A stretch of DNA of 64,000 nt, taken from assembly GCA_029213045.1 (NCBI GenBank), contig JARGPN010000010.1:434001-498000 (forward strand), written 5' to 3'. The DNA comes from Alcanivoracaceae bacterium (GTDB lineage Bacteria > Pseudomonadota > Gammaproteobacteria > Pseudomonadales > Alcanivoracaceae). Below are positions 37,268-47,132 of this stretch, in pieces; positions within the stretch are counted from its first letter, which is position 1, and every line of letters starts with the position of its first letter. The translations under genes were made by a program, and so were the position numbers. The notes under the pieces are model-generated. The model had not been told where the DNA came from. It made no database searches and worked only from the letters and a program-made list of their open reading frames with translations.

Positions 37268-37900
37268 ATGACCGAACTTGGCAATAAAATCATTTCCAAT
37301 CTGGATAGCTTTCTGGCGCACTGTCATCGTCGGAAGTACCCCAGCAAAAGCACCATCATCTATGCAGGCGATGAGTCCGATGCCCTTTACTACATCATTA
37401 AGGGCTCCGTAACCGTTGTCATCGAAGACGACGACGGTCGCGAAATGATCATGGCGTACCTGAATGAAGGCGATTTTTTTGGCGAAATGGGTCTTTTTGA
37501 AGACGCACCGCAACGCTCCGCCTGGGTAAAAGCTAAAACAGAATGCGAAGTAGCCGAAATCAGCTACGCAAAATTCAAGCAACTTGCTCGCGAAGACGCT
37601 GACATCCTGTTCACCGTGTCCGCACAGATCGCAGGCCGCTTGCGCGCCACCACCCGTAAAGTAGGCGACCTCGCCTTCTTAGACGTCACCGGTCGCGTTG
37701 CAGGCACGCTCCTAGAGCTATGCAAGCAGCCCGACGCCATGACCCACCCAGACGGCATGCAGATCAAAGTGACCCGTCAGGAAATCGGTCGCATCGTTGG
37801 TTGCTCACGAGAAATGGTTGGCCGCGTACTGAAGAACCTGGAAGACCAGGGCTTGGTATCGGTGAAAGGCAAAACCATGGTGGTGTTTGGCACGCGGTAA
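37268..37900 (+). CDS. crp: cAMP receptor protein (Crp/Vfr)
   Basis: A 210-residue global regulator, same length class as E. coli CRP and Pseudomonas Vfr. The cAMP cassette [18 protein letters not shown] has the Glu, Arg and Ser that contact cAMP. The C-terminal helix-turn-helix reads [25 protein letters not shown]. It sits between osmC and trpC as vfr does. A bidirectional terminator follows. Confidence 0.96.
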   Translation: MTELGNKIISNLDSFLAHCHRRKYPSKSTIIYAGDESDALYYIIKGSVTVVIEDDDGREMIMAYLNEGDFFGEMGLFEDAPQRSAWVKAKTECEVAEISYAKFKQLAREDADILFTVSAQIAGRLRATTRKVGDLAFLDVTGRVAGTLLELCKQPDAMTHPDGMQIKVTRQEIGRIVGCSREMVGRVLKNLEDQGLVSVKGKTMVVFGTR

Positions 37901-37933
37901 GTAGATCCGATATCCATAGCAAGACGATTAAAT

Positions 37934-37961
37934 AAAAAAGGCCGCTAACGCGGCCTTTTTT
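37934..37961. terminator. Bidirectional terminator crp/chorismate mutase
   Basis: AAAAAAGGCCGC pairs with GCGGCCTTTTTT around a 4-base loop between the convergent crp and chorismate mutase genes. Confidence 0.93.
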
Positions 37962-37972
37962 ATTTCTGCTGG

Positions 37973-38263
37973 TCAGCTGCGCCAGCGCGCCATTTCTTCC
38001 GCAATAAAGTGCTCTACCAAATCACGGAATAATTTTTCTATCACATCCGCCGACAACCCTTCCTCCTCGGCCCATTGGCGGCGCTCGGCCAGCATGGCCG
38101 CGAAGCGCTCTGGCGCACGCACGGAGGTTTCGCTGGTTTTGAATTTGGCCGCAGCTTTAACATATTGAAAGCGCTCACCAAACAGCCGTACGACGTCGCG
38201 ATCGCGCCTGTCTATTTCAGCGCGAATATCTGCCATGTTGGAGCAATCGTTCGGACTTTTCAT
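37973..38263 (-). CDS. Chorismate mutase-like protein (AroQ/PchB class)
   Basis: A 96-residue all-helical protein of the AroQ-class chorismate mutase family. Visible are the Arg in IRAEIDRRDRDVVRLFGERFQYV, a Lys and Arg in the middle (AAKFK...VRAPERF), and the closing helix VIEKLFRDLVEHFIAEE. It is closest in size to PchB, the isochorismate-pyruvate lyase with mutase side activity. No pchA or salicylate genes are nearby. It follows trpC by one base, in the trp transcription unit. Confidence 0.8.
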   Translation of the reverse strand: MKSPNDCSNMADIRAEIDRRDRDVVRLFGERFQYVKAAAKFKTSETSVRAPERFAAMLAERRQWAEEEGLSADVIEKLFRDLVEHFIAEEMARWRS

Positions 38264-38264
38264 A

Positions 38265-39071
38265 TTAGGAAAAAAACAATTTTTCTAATTCAGCGCCCGG
38301 ATCATCGGCACGCATAAACGCTTCACCAACAAGAAATGTTTCCACGCCTGCATCACGCATACGCTGAACATCCTGAACGGTATGAATGCCACTTTCCGTC
38401 ACCACTAAACGATTCGCCGGTATGTGCGTTAACAATTCGGTGGTGGTGTCGAGCGAGGTATCGAAGGTATGCAAGTCGCGATTGTTGATGCCAATCATTT
38501 CAGCATCCAACCTTAGTGCGCGCTGCAACTCTTCTTCGGTGTGAACTTCCACCAACGTATCGAGGCCCGCCTCGTTGGCCGCGGCAAACAACTGCGCCAT
38601 AAGCTCATCGCTCAGGGCTGCGACAATCAGCAAGATACAGTCAGCACCCAGTGCTCGCGCTTCCCACACCTGATAAACATCTATTGTGAAATCTTTGCGT
38701 AGCACCGGTAACGAACAGGCTGCTCGCGCCGCGATGAGATAATCTTCATGGCCCTGGAAAAAATCACGATCAGTGAGCACAGACAGGCATGCGGCACCGC
38801 CATGTTGATAACTTTTGGCGATCTCTTCGGGATGAAACTCTTCGCGAATGATACCTTTCGACGGAGACGCTTTTTTGACTTCGGCAATAATAGCCGCTTG
38901 ACCTAGCGTAAGTTTATTTTTCAGCGCATCAATAAACCCACGCGGAGCATCAGCGGTGCGCGCCTGCGCTTTCACCTCGTCGAGAGAAACGCGCTGCTTA
39001 CGCTCGGCAACTTCTTCCGCTTTACGCAGAATAATCCGATCTAATACGGTGCCGGTATGCTGCACGCTCAT
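38265..39071 (-). CDS. trpC: Indole-3-glycerol phosphate synthase
   Basis: TrpC closes the indole ring in tryptophan synthesis. The 268-residue TIM barrel has the usual [46 protein letters not shown] and [10 protein letters not shown] motifs. It is monofunctional (no fused TrpF). Its start overlaps the trpD stop by 4 bases. Confidence 0.97.
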   Translation of the reverse strand: MSVQHTGTVLDRIILRKAEEVAERKQRVSLDEVKAQARTADAPRGFIDALKNKLTLGQAAIIAEVKKASPSKGIIREEFHPEEIAKSYQHGGAACLSVLTDRDFFQGHEDYLIAARAACSLPVLRKDFTIDVYQVWEARALGADCILLIVAALSDELMAQLFAAANEAGLDTLVEVHTEEELQRALRLDAEMIGINNRDLHTFDTSLDTTTELLTHIPANRLVVTESGIHTVQDVQRMRDAGVETFLVGEAFMRADDPGAELEKLFFS

Positions 39072-40141
39072 TGTTGCGCCTGCTCTTGTTGTACTTCTAA
39101 CTCTTTACGCTTTAACAAGTCGGAGAATTCCATTAACTCAATCATCCGCTCTTTCGCTTCGCCGTTGTGCACCATATCTTCCGCCATTCGCACACCGTCT
39201 TTCAGCGATTGCGCAACACCCGCAACATAAATCGCGGCGCCTGCGTTAAGTGAAATCATATCCGCCGCTTTGGCCGCATTGGCGGTAGTGCGTTTACCCA
39301 GTGCATCACGAATTAACGCTAGTGATTCCTTGGCATCAGCAACGTCGAGACCAACCAATGAAGCAGATTCAATGCCGACATCTTCAGGCGTAAGCATGTA
39401 TTCAGTCACCTCGCCGTTTTTAAATTCCGCGACATGGGTGCGCCCAGCAAGGCTGATTTCGTCTAAGCCATCCATGCCGTGCACGACCATAATATGCTCA
39501 CCACCGAGTGCACCCAGCACTTGCGCCATAGGGCGACAAAGCTGATCTGAAAACACACCTACCACTTGGCGCTTCACACCAGCAGGATTGGTCATTGGCC
39601 CAATAATATTAAACAGGGTGCGCAGCCCTAACTCTTTACGCGGGCCAATGGCGTGCTTCATGGCACTATGGTGAGCAGGCGCGAACATAAAACCTACCCG
39701 TGCCTCACGAATGCATAACGCAATTTGCTCGGGGTTAAGATCAATAAAAATCCCCGCCGCTTCTAACACATCGGCGGCGCCACTTTTTGAACTGACGGAT
39801 CGCCCGCCATGTTTCGCCACATGACAACCCGCCGCTGCCGCCACGAACGCCGAGGCAGTAGACACATTAAAAAGATTCGCACCGTCGCCGCCGGTACCAA
39901 CAATGTCGACCAAATGCGGCAAACCACTGACATCTACTGGCGTGACCAGCTCGCGCATAATATCCACAGCGCCTGTAATTTCTTCGATGGTTTCGCTCTT
40001 CATGCGCAGCGCCACAACAAAGGCGCCAATTTGAGCGTCGGTCGCGCCGCCGGTCATAATCTGACGCATCACTTCGCGCATTTCATCACGGGTTAAATCA
40101 AGCTGATCAACGACTCGCGCCAGCGCTTGTTTGATGTCCAT
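39068..40141 (-). CDS. trpD: Anthranilate phosphoribosyltransferase
   Basis: TrpD joins anthranilate to PRPP. The ATG at 40141 ([13 protein letters not shown]) gives 357 residues; an upstream extension would run into the REP-like repeats. Motifs are [52 protein letters not shown] and [11 protein letters not shown] 295-base spacer with repeats parts it from trpG. Confidence 0.97.
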   Translation of the reverse strand: MDIKQALARVVDQLDLTRDEMREVMRQIMTGGATDAQIGAFVVALRMKSETIEEITGAVDIMRELVTPVDVSGLPHLVDIVGTGGDGANLFNVSTASAFVAAAAGCHVAKHGGRSVSSKSGAADVLEAAGIFIDLNPEQIALCIREARVGFMFAPAHHSAMKHAIGPRKELGLRTLFNIIGPMTNPAGVKRQVVGVFSDQLCRPMAQVLGALGGEHIMVVHGMDGLDEISLAGRTHVAEFKNGEVTEYMLTPEDVGIESASLVGLDVADAKESLALIRDALGKRTTANAAKAADMISLNAGAAIYVAGVAQSLKDGVRMAEDMVHNGEAKERMIELMEFSDLLKRKELEVQQEQAQQ

Positions 40142-40204
40142 CAGCGTTCTCCGTTGAACGTTTGGTGAGTACATTGCGGTGCAAACGTTTTTGCCTGTGC
40201 TGCT

Positions 40205-40371
40205 ATCGCTTGCGGGCAAGCTCCCACATAAAACAATTGTTAAGCGATGCGGGAGTTACTTCACGGCCATAGGGTTTTAATGTGCGCCCTATTGCTTGCA
40301 AACGAGCCCCTACATAATGGGTCTACCGAACTTATTCTTTTGAACTATGTGGGAGCTTGCCTGCAAGCGAC
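40205..40371. repeat. REP-like elements between trpG and trpD
   Basis: Three copies lie in the 295-base gap: 40205-40228 (minus), 40291-40314 (minus, degenerate) and 40348-40371 (plus). They lie within what should be one trp transcript, so they can affect its processing or termination. Confidence 0.8.
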
Positions 40372-40436
40372 AATGCCTCTCTCGACACCATCACGCTCAC
40401 CATTAAACTCCCACCGTTCATTTCAGCGTCGGCGTT

Positions 40437-41024
40437 CTATCGACCTTTTAAAAAATTATCCAACATAGCATGGCCATGCTCGGTCAAGATCGATTCCGGA
40501 TGAAACTGCACGCCCTCAACATCAAGTGTTTTGTGTCGAAGCCCCATAATTTCATCCATTTCACCGTCGCCTGTTTGTGTCCACGCGGTGATCTCAAAAC
40601 AATCTGGCAAAGATGACTTCTCTACCACAAGCGAATGGTATCGCGTCGCCGTAAACGGACTGGGCAAATCAGAAAACACACCCACACCTTTGTGGAAAAT
40701 CGGCGATGTTTTCCCATGCATAACCTGCCGTGCACGCACTACCTTTCCGCCAAACACTTGCCCCAAACTTTGATGACCCAAGCAAACTCCCAAGATAGGT
40801 AGCTTGCCGGCGAAGTGCTTGATCACCGCCATCGACACACCAGCTTCATTCGGCGTGCACGGACCAGGCGAAATCATCAAACGTTCGGGCGCAATGCGCT
40901 CAATATCTTCAATGGAAATTTGGTCATTGCGATGCACCAACACCTCGGCACCTAGCTCTTGCAGATACTGAACAATGTTGTAGGTAAAGCTATCGTAATT
41001 ATCAACCATTAGGACGCGGCTCAT
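40437..41024 (-). CDS. trpG: Anthranilate synthase component II (glutamine amidotransferase)
   Basis: TrpG provides ammonia to TrpE. The 195-residue class I amidotransferase has the nucleophile in [25 protein letters not shown], and the His-Glu pair in [14 protein letters not shown]. It overlaps the trpE stop by 4 bases. Dual use with PabB for folate is possible but no pabB is in the window. Confidence 0.97.
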   Translation of the reverse strand: MSRVLMVDNYDSFTYNIVQYLQELGAEVLVHRNDQISIEDIERIAPERLMISPGPCTPNEAGVSMAVIKHFAGKLPILGVCLGHQSLGQVFGGKVVRARQVMHGKTSPIFHKGVGVFSDLPSPFTATRYHSLVVEKSSLPDCFEITAWTQTGDGEMDEIMGLRHKTLDVEGVQFHPESILTEHGHAMLDNFLKGR

Positions 41025-42529
41025 GCGTTGTCCTCCTTCTGCAAAGTGAGTCCAGAAAGCGCCATGTTAACGGCACGAAAAACTGCGCGTGCTTTGTTCA
41101 TGGTTTCTTCCCACTCAAGTTGCGGCACTGAATCAGCGACCACTCCTGCCCCAGCTTGCACATAGAGACGTTCGTCTTTTATGACCGCCGTACGAATCGC
41201 AATGGCCGTGTCCATCTCGCCATTGAAACCGATGTAACCAACCGCGCCGCCGTAGACACCGCGCTTTACCGGTTCAAGCTCGTCGATAATTTCCATGGCG
41301 CGAATTTTTGGTGCACCACTTAATGTCCCGGCTGGAAACGTCGCGCGCAAAACATCCAACGGCCCGAAACCTTCTTTCAGCTTCCCTTCCACGTTCGACA
41401 CTATGTGCATCACGTGAGAATAACGTTCGACAACCATTTTATCGGTCAGCGCAACGGTGCCTGCATCAGCGATACGGCCCACGTCATTGCGGCCCAAGTC
41501 GATCAACATTAAATGCTCAGCAATTTCCTTTGGGTCAGCCAGCAGCTCTTCTTCTAACGCCTGATCTTCTTCCGCGTTTTTCCCGCGACGGCGAGTGCCG
41601 GCAATCGGCCGCACAGTGACCACACCATGCTCAACACGCGTTAAAATTTCTGGCGATGAACCGGCGATATGAAAATCATCGAGATCTAAATAAAACATGT
41701 ATGGCGATGGATTCAGGTAACGCAGTGCGCGATATAAATCCAATGCAGGCGCCTTAAATGCCACCGACATACGTTGCGCGGGCACCACTTGCATCACGTC
41801 ACCGGCAAGAATGTATTCGCGGACTTTTTCCACACCCTCCATATAGGCTTGCTGTGGAAACTCAGAAACGAATTCATCTTCGGTGACCGGCGCGCCGTAT
41901 TTGGTGTGCGCATTGTCTGCAAGCGGCGCACGCAATTTTTCTTCCAACGCATCCAGACGCTGTTCAGCTTTTGCCAATACATCCGCTTCAGTCGGATCGA
42001 CCAGCACCAGCAAAAACAAACTGCCGCGCAGATTATCAAACACCACGACTTCTTCGGAGCGCATTAGCAGGATATCGGGAACACCAAGCGTATCTTTGCC
42101 TGGCGCCTGCCCCAACCGTGGCTCAAAAAAACGCACACTGTCGTAACCGAAATAGCCAACCAGCCCGCCGTTAAAACGCGGCAAGCCATCAATGTCCGGC
42201 GCGCGGTACTGCAGGCGATATTGTTCAATCCATGCAATGGGATCCGATACGGCTTCACGCTGCTCGCCTGCCCCGTTGGTAACGACCACCTCACCATTCG
42301 CAACGCGAATCACTTCGACCGCCGGCAAACCAATCATGGAATAACGGCCCCATCGCTCTCCCCCTTGCACAGATTCGAACAAGTAGGTGTAGGGCGCGGC
42401 AGCGAGTTTGCGGTACGCGGATAAGGGTGTATCGAGATCAGCCAACACTTCGCGCACAACGGGCACGCGATTAAAGCCAGCGCTGGCATAACGATTGAGT
42501 TGTTCCAGTGACATTCTTTCCGGTGACAT
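41021..42529 (-). CDS. trpE: Anthranilate synthase component I
   Basis: TrpE makes anthranilate from chorismate with TrpG. The 502-residue chorismate-binding enzyme has an N-terminal feedback region with [15 protein letters not shown]-like [16 protein letters not shown], then [44 protein letters not shown] and [10 protein letters not shown]. It opens the trpE-trpG-trpD-trpC unit. No Trp-rich leader peptide was seen upstream. Confidence 0.97.
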   Translation of the reverse strand: MSPERMSLEQLNRYASAGFNRVPVVREVLADLDTPLSAYRKLAAAPYTYLFESVQGGERWGRYSMIGLPAVEVIRVANGEVVVTNGAGEQREAVSDPIAWIEQYRLQYRAPDIDGLPRFNGGLVGYFGYDSVRFFEPRLGQAPGKDTLGVPDILLMRSEEVVVFDNLRGSLFLLVLVDPTEADVLAKAEQRLDALEEKLRAPLADNAHTKYGAPVTEDEFVSEFPQQAYMEGVEKVREYILAGDVMQVVPAQRMSVAFKAPALDLYRALRYLNPSPYMFYLDLDDFHIAGSSPEILTRVEHGVVTVRPIAGTRRRGKNAEEDQALEEELLADPKEIAEHLMLIDLGRNDVGRIADAGTVALTDKMVVERYSHVMHIVSNVEGKLKEGFGPLDVLRATFPAGTLSGAPKIRAMEIIDELEPVKRGVYGGAVGYIGFNGEMDTAIAIRTAVIKDERLYVQAGAGVVADSVPQLEWEETMNKARAVFRAVNMALSGLTLQKEDNA

Positions 42530-43013
42530 GAGCGTCCCCTAAATATAAAGCCGGTGAAAAGTAATCGAAAATCGCGCTAATTAGCGCACAGAAACGAGCT
42601 TCACCATCGCCAAGGGGCGGGTAACAGGACGGGACGAATTGTCGGGAGGGCTGTCCGGATCACCGGGAGTTCCTATATCTGGATTACATTAATAGTAGTT
42701 CTGTGTGGATTGTAGCGGTTCAAGCAAAGCGCCGCTACCCGCTAGGCAGCCCAAGCTAACATGTAGAGACTGATTGCCTAAGAAGGCCCATCGCTTGCAG
42801 GCAAGCTCCCGCATAAAAGACTCTAACCCCGGCAGCGGGGCCCTCTCCCCCACACAATGGGCGATTTCGTCTGCGAGCGATATCCGCCTAAGCAAACCGA
42901 CCACGCACTCCAGTCGCCGGCATTAAAAAACAACCAGGCGCGACAATTTGCCACGCCGCCTCGTAAGGCCTTCACCGCTAGAATCGCCGCATTGAAATCT
43001 GGGGATACCACAC
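42530..43013. promoter_or_regulatory. Divergent gap trpE/TonB receptor with one REP-like element
   Basis: A 484-base gap holding the promoters of trpE (leftward) and the TonB receptor (rightward), plus one REP-like copy at 42790-42813 (minus). No leader peptide, Fur box or riboswitch could be recognised by eye. No gene is supported. Confidence 0.5.
42790..42813 (-). repeat. REP-like element
   Basis: A single minus-oriented copy with the canonical GCTTGC-AG-GCAAGC core and one change in the flank (CCCGCA for CCCACA). Confidence 0.8.
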
Positions 43014-45065
43014 ATGCATTCAATGCTCCGACCAAACCTGTTGCTTGCTGTCCTTTTCTCAAGCGGCTTCATCTTTGCAGAAACCAACGACACCGCCACG
43101 ATCCTGCCGCCGGTGAAAGTGTCGGCGTGGAATGAATCAATGACGTCGCCAGACACTGACACAGCTCGCCAGAAAATTGAGCAAACCCCAGGCGGCGTGG
43201 AGGTGATCGACAGTGATCGCTGGCGTGACACTCAAGCAGCCACCATTAAAGACATTCTCGATTATTCTCCCGGTGTGTTTGTACAACCTAAATGGGGGGA
43301 AGACACGCGCCTATCTATTCGCGGCTCGGGGCTTTCGCGTAACTTCCACCTGCGCGGCGTGCAGCTTTACCAAGATGGCATTCCGCTAAATACCGCCGAT
43401 GGCAGTGGTGACTTCCAAGAAATTGACCCTTCAGGGTATCGCTATACAGAAGTTTATAAAGGCGCCAACGCACTGCGGTTCGGCGCGAACTCTCTCGGTG
43501 GGGCAATTAACTTTGTCACGCCAACCGGCCACAACGTCGACAGGCTTAGTTCTCGCGTTGATGCCGGCAGTTTCGACTATCGTCGCGCACAAATCAGCGG
43601 CGCCACAGTACAAAACAAAATGGATGCCTTTATCACCGCATCACACCAACAGCAAAATGGATATCGCGATCATAGCGCTGGCGAAAATAATCGTATTTTC
43701 GCTAATGCCGGATGGCGCTTTAATGAAAATATTGAGTCGCGCCTATACATCAACACGACCAACGTCACGCAAGAAATACCGGGATCGTTAAGCAAAGATG
43801 ACGCCCTGAATGACCCCACGAAAGCCACGGCTAATAATCTTAATCTCGACTACCAGCGCAATGTTGAATCACTGCGAATCGCCAACAGAACAACCTGGCT
43901 GCAAGGCAATACGCGCTATGAATTTGGCGTGTTCGCAATGACCAAAGAACTCATCCACCCAATCTTCCGGTATTTAGATTATCAATACACAGATCAGGGT
44001 GGATTTATCCGTGCCACCCATGATGGCCAGATCGGCGACGTCGCAAACCGGCTAACCGTGGGCATAACCCTTCACAACGGAGAGTCCGACAGCCAGCAGT
44101 TCACCAATTTGCCCGGCGGCAAAAAAGGCGCCCTACAAGTTAAAACCTTGGATGCGTCACAAAACACAACACTGTATGCGGAAAATGCGCTTTCCATAAC
44201 GCCCGACGTAGAGCTCATTGCTGGCGTTCAATATATCGATGCGCAACGCAAACGCGATGACAAATTAAATCCCACGGGTCCCGCCAACGGAGAAGTGAAT
44301 TATTATTTCAGCAATCCCAAACTCGGCGTGCTTTGGCACGTATCGGATAACCAGAAGATTTTCTCTAATATTTCGCAAAGCGGTGAAACCCCCACTTTTG
44401 GCGAGCTTAACTTCACCAATGCAGCCCTTGACCAACTAAAACCCCAAGAAGCCACCACATTTGAAATCGGTGGTCGCGGCCGCACGGCCAGCATTCAGTG
44501 GGAACTAGCACTGTATCGTGCTGAGTTAAAAAATGAGTTTCAGTATTATGATCTTGGCGGCGGCAACTACAGTGTGTTTAATGCGGACAGAACGATTCAC
44601 CAAGGCGTGGAGGCTGGGCTCGGCTGGCTATTTTGGGATGGCGTGTTTGGCGACAAAAACACCGATAGCTTAGAGCTGAACGTCGCTTACACTTATAACG
44701 ACTTTCACTTTGATGACGACGACAGCTGGGGAAACAACGATTTACCCGGTGCACCAAAACAATATTTGCGCACAGAAGTCTTGTATCGACTAAGCGGATT
44801 CTTTATTGGCCCTAACACTGAGTGGGTGCCGCAAGGGTATTACGTTGACAATGCCAATACGCTAAGCACTAACAGCTATGCATTAATAAATCTTCGGGCA
44901 GGATATGAACACGCAAGATATTCCGTGTATTTCGACGCCAGAAACCTTACTGACAAAGCATATATAGCGAGCGCAAGTGTGACGGGACAAGCCACTGCAA
45001 ACCAAGCATTGTTTGAGCCTGGCACTGGCCGAGCGGTGTTTGCTGGAGTGCAATGGAAGTTGTAA
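43014..45065 (+). CDS. TonB-dependent outer-membrane receptor
   Basis: A 683-residue receptor with a signal peptide (cleaved near FIFAETND), a TonB-box-like stretch ILPPVKVSA, a plug domain (KIEQTPGGVEVIDSDRWRD to GGAINFVTPTG) and a 22-strand-type barrel ending in AGVQWKL. The plug motif DILDYSPGVFVQPKWGEDTRLSIRGSGLSRNF is typical of siderophore or ferric-citrate receptors; only the family is certain. The substrate is unknown, though a neighbouring alkane gene could suggest a hydrophobic cargo. No tonB or ABC genes are nearby. Confidence 0.92.
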   Translation: MHSMLRPNLLLAVLFSSGFIFAETNDTATILPPVKVSAWNESMTSPDTDTARQKIEQTPGGVEVIDSDRWRDTQAATIKDILDYSPGVFVQPKWGEDTRLSIRGSGLSRNFHLRGVQLYQDGIPLNTADGSGDFQEIDPSGYRYTEVYKGANALRFGANSLGGAINFVTPTGHNVDRLSSRVDAGSFDYRRAQISGATVQNKMDAFITASHQQQNGYRDHSAGENNRIFANAGWRFNENIESRLYINTTNVTQEIPGSLSKDDALNDPTKATANNLNLDYQRNVESLRIANRTTWLQGNTRYEFGVFAMTKELIHPIFRYLDYQYTDQGGFIRATHDGQIGDVANRLTVGITLHNGESDSQQFTNLPGGKKGALQVKTLDASQNTTLYAENALSITPDVELIAGVQYIDAQRKRDDKLNPTGPANGEVNYYFSNPKLGVLWHVSDNQKIFSNISQSGETPTFGELNFTNAALDQLKPQEATTFEIGGRGRTASIQWELALYRAELKNEFQYYDLGGGNYSVFNADRTIHQGVEAGLGWLFWDGVFGDKNTDSLELNVAYTYNDFHFDDDDSWGNNDLPGAPKQYLRTEVLYRLSGFFIGPNTEWVPQGYYVDNANTLSTNSYALINLRAGYEHARYSVYFDARNLTDKAYIASASVTGQATANQALFEPGTGRAVFAGVQWKL

Positions 45066-45099
45066 TAAATTTAAACCTAGTCGCGGCGGCGAGGGCATT

Positions 45100-45171
45100 A
45101 TCGCTTGCCGGCAAACACCCACAAAAAAGCAAAAGTACGCTGCTCTAGGTGGGAGCTTGCCTGCAAGCGAT
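45100..45171. repeat. REP-like pair, tail to tail
   Basis: A minus copy (45100-45123, core GCTTGC-CG-GCAAAC) followed by a plus copy (45148-45171) in the 125-base gap between the convergent TonB receptor and OYE genes. Confidence 0.8.
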
Positions 45172-45190
45172 TGGGCCTCTGCAGCACCCT

Positions 45191-46300
45191 CTAACTTAAC
45201 GTTCCAAGAGCCGCACGATTAAACGGTTTAATTTCATCTGTTTTTCCGTCACGGATTTTTTCTAACCATTGCGGGTCCTGCAGTAACACACGGCCCACCG
45301 CAATCAAATCGAATTCATTCGCGGCCATACGGCGCTCCAACTCATCGATACCCGTGGCATTCGCGTCGCCGCCCATGCCCATACCTGCATTACCAATAAA
45401 ATCATCATCCAGCCCAACACTGCCCACCGACATTGTTGGCTTACCGGTTATTTTCTTCGTCCAGCCGGCCAGATTTAAATCTGAGCCTTCGAATTCAGGA
45501 ATCCAAAAGCGACGCGTTGAGCAATGAAAAATATCCACGCCTGCGTCAACCAGCGGCGCTAAAAATCGCTCTAATTCTTCCGGTGTTTGCGCTAATCGGG
45601 CGTCATAGTCCTGCTGCTTCCACTGAGAAAAACGCAGCACAATGGCGAAGTCTTCGCCCACTTCTTTGCGCACCGCGCGAATAATTTCTTGTGCGAACAA
45701 TGTTCGTTTTTCTATTGAACCGCCGTACTCATCGTCGCGCTGATTGGTGCCTTCCCAAAAAAACTGGTCAATCAAATAACCATGCGCACCATGAATTTCT
45801 ACGCCATCGAAACCGGCCGCTTTCGCATCACGTGCTCCCTCGGCAAACGCGCGAACAACGTCAGCAATATCGTCGCGTGTCATGGCATAACTGCCTGACT
45901 TACCGGGCTTGAACAAACCGGATGGACTGTAGCCCGGCACTTCTTTGTCAGGGCCAATTCCCGCACGTCGCACCGCGCCGACATGCCAAAGCTGAGGAAT
46001 AATACTGCCGCCTGCTGCATGCACAGCGTCCACGACTTTCTTCCAACCTTCCATTGCCGCACCATGAAATGCGGGGACTTGCTCGTATCCGTTCGCTGCC
46101 TTGTGATTCACGGTGGTGCCTTCGGTAATCAGCAAGCCGACCGAGCCCTGTGCGCGGCGCTCGTAATAGCCCACTACGTCGTCATTGGGCACATATCCAG
46201 GAGAGCGCATCCGCGTCATCGGCGCCATGGCGACACGATTCTTCAGCGAAAGCGACTTGTGCGAAAACGGGCGAAAGATGGCCGACAGATCAGCTGCCAT
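45191..46300 (-). CDS. Old Yellow Enzyme family NADH:flavin oxidoreductase
   Basis: A 369-residue FMN TIM-barrel enzyme of the OYE family, which reduces activated C=C bonds or nitro compounds with NAD(P)H. The start at 46300 (MAADLSAIFRPFSHKSL) has GGAGG 6 bases upstream. Motifs include NRVAMAPMTRMRS, the substrate-anion pair in EIHGAHGYLIDQFFWEGTNQRDDEYGG and the FMN-binding LIAVGRVLLQDPQW. An HxlR regulator is divergently encoded; redox-sensing control of such enzymes by HxlR proteins is common. Confidence 0.92.
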   Translation of the reverse strand: MAADLSAIFRPFSHKSLSLKNRVAMAPMTRMRSPGYVPNDDVVGYYERRAQGSVGLLITEGTTVNHKAANGYEQVPAFHGAAMEGWKKVVDAVHAAGGSIIPQLWHVGAVRRAGIGPDKEVPGYSPSGLFKPGKSGSYAMTRDDIADVVRAFAEGARDAKAAGFDGVEIHGAHGYLIDQFFWEGTNQRDDEYGGSIEKRTLFAQEIIRAVRKEVGEDFAIVLRFSQWKQQDYDARLAQTPEELERFLAPLVDAGVDIFHCSTRRFWIPEFEGSDLNLAGWTKKITGKPTMSVGSVGLDDDFIGNAGMGMGGDANATGIDELERRMAANEFDLIAVGRVLLQDPQWLEKIRDGKTDEIKPFNRAALGTLS

Positions 46301-46406
46301 GAAAACCTCCAAAATATGAATGCATGCGTGTAAAAGAAAAACCGCGCCTCAAACCACCTAGGGCGAGGCGCAAAGAGGAGAAAAACAACAGAAATCAGCG
46401 CAATCT

Positions 46407-46452
46407 GGTTTCATTTAGAAACCTTAGTCCACTTAGGTTGCTTTTTGCAACC
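46407..46452. promoter_or_regulatory. Two 17-bp palindromes, candidate HxlR operators
   Basis: GGTTTCATTTAGAAACC (46407-46423) and GGTTGCTTTTTGCAACC (46436-46452) share GGTT-N9-AACC and lie 29 bases apart in the OYE/HxlR divergent gap. The sequence bridging them, AACCTTAGTCCACTTAGGTT, is itself a near-perfect dyad. They lie 21 bases or more before the HxlR start, fitting autoregulation and control of the OYE gene. Confidence 0.6.
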
Positions 46453-46472
46453 TCTTTAATCAGACTATTCCA

Positions 46473-46973
46473 ATGAAAAATAGCCCAGACAGCCCCACCA
46501 AACATGCCGAGACGCCAAGCACGAGTAAGCAGGCTTCACGACAACGCTTACAAGATGACCCCTGCTCGGTCGCTCGCGCGCTCAGTGATGTTGGCGACTG
46601 GTGGTCGTTGCTGATCGTGCGCCAAGCCATGTATGGCACACGTCGTTATGTGGATTTCCAGCAACAACTGGGTATCGCTAAAAACATTCTCGGCGACCGA
46701 TTGTCACGTTTAGTCGAGAATGAGGTGCTCAAGAAAGTGGATGTTGGCGAACACGGTCAGCGTTTTGAGTACCGCCTCACCCCAAAAGGGAAAGACCTGT
46801 TCACCGTGCTGGTGGCGTTACGCCAATGGGGTGATCGCTGGAATCGCCGTGACGACGAGGCGCCGCTGCGCATGGTCGACCGTCGCCTCGGCCAGCCACT
46901 GCAAAACATTCAGGTGTTGGATGCAGAGGGCCAGCCCGTGGGCATCAATGATGTCCTTTCCCTACCCCGTTAA
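46473..46973 (+). CDS. HxlR family winged-helix regulator
   Basis: A 166-residue regulator. Residues about 28-115 form the HxlR domain: Cys in DDPCSVARALSDVGDWWSLLIVRQAMYG, then RYVDFQQQLGIAKNILGDRLSRLVENEVLKKV and YRLTPKGKDLFTVLVALRQWGDRW. A basic 25-residue start and a longer C-terminal tail are unusual extras. The Cys near the N-terminus is where redox-sensing HxlR proteins carry theirs. It likely controls the divergent OYE gene. Confidence 0.9.
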   Translation: MKNSPDSPTKHAETPSTSKQASRQRLQDDPCSVARALSDVGDWWSLLIVRQAMYGTRRYVDFQQQLGIAKNILGDRLSRLVENEVLKKVDVGEHGQRFEYRLTPKGKDLFTVLVALRQWGDRWNRRDDEAPLRMVDRRLGQPLQNIQVLDAEGQPVGINDVLSLPR

Positions 46974-47030
46974 AAGCTCTTATCTTCGCGCCGTGCTCTC
47001 TTAGAGAGGACGCACTCCTCCCACCGTAAA

Positions 47031-47046
47031 AGCCTGCAAGCAGGCT
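47031..47046. repeat. REP-related palindrome
   Basis: AGCCTG-CAAG-CAGGCT followed by TTCTACATA resembles the minus REP-like element but with a reordered stem. It lies in the 159-base gap between the convergent HxlR and alkB genes and may double as a terminator hairpin. Confidence 0.5.
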
Positions 47047-47132
47047 TCTACATATAAAGGGTTTAGAGAGATTCTTGCTCGATGCCCCCTTTTTTCAAAG
47101 GGAAGGCTGAGCAGGTACGTCGAACCTTAAAA

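Noticed and set aside
42530-42700. Tryptophan attenuator or leader peptide upstream of trpE
   Set aside because: No short Trp-rich frame or alternative hairpins with a T run could be found on the minus strand.
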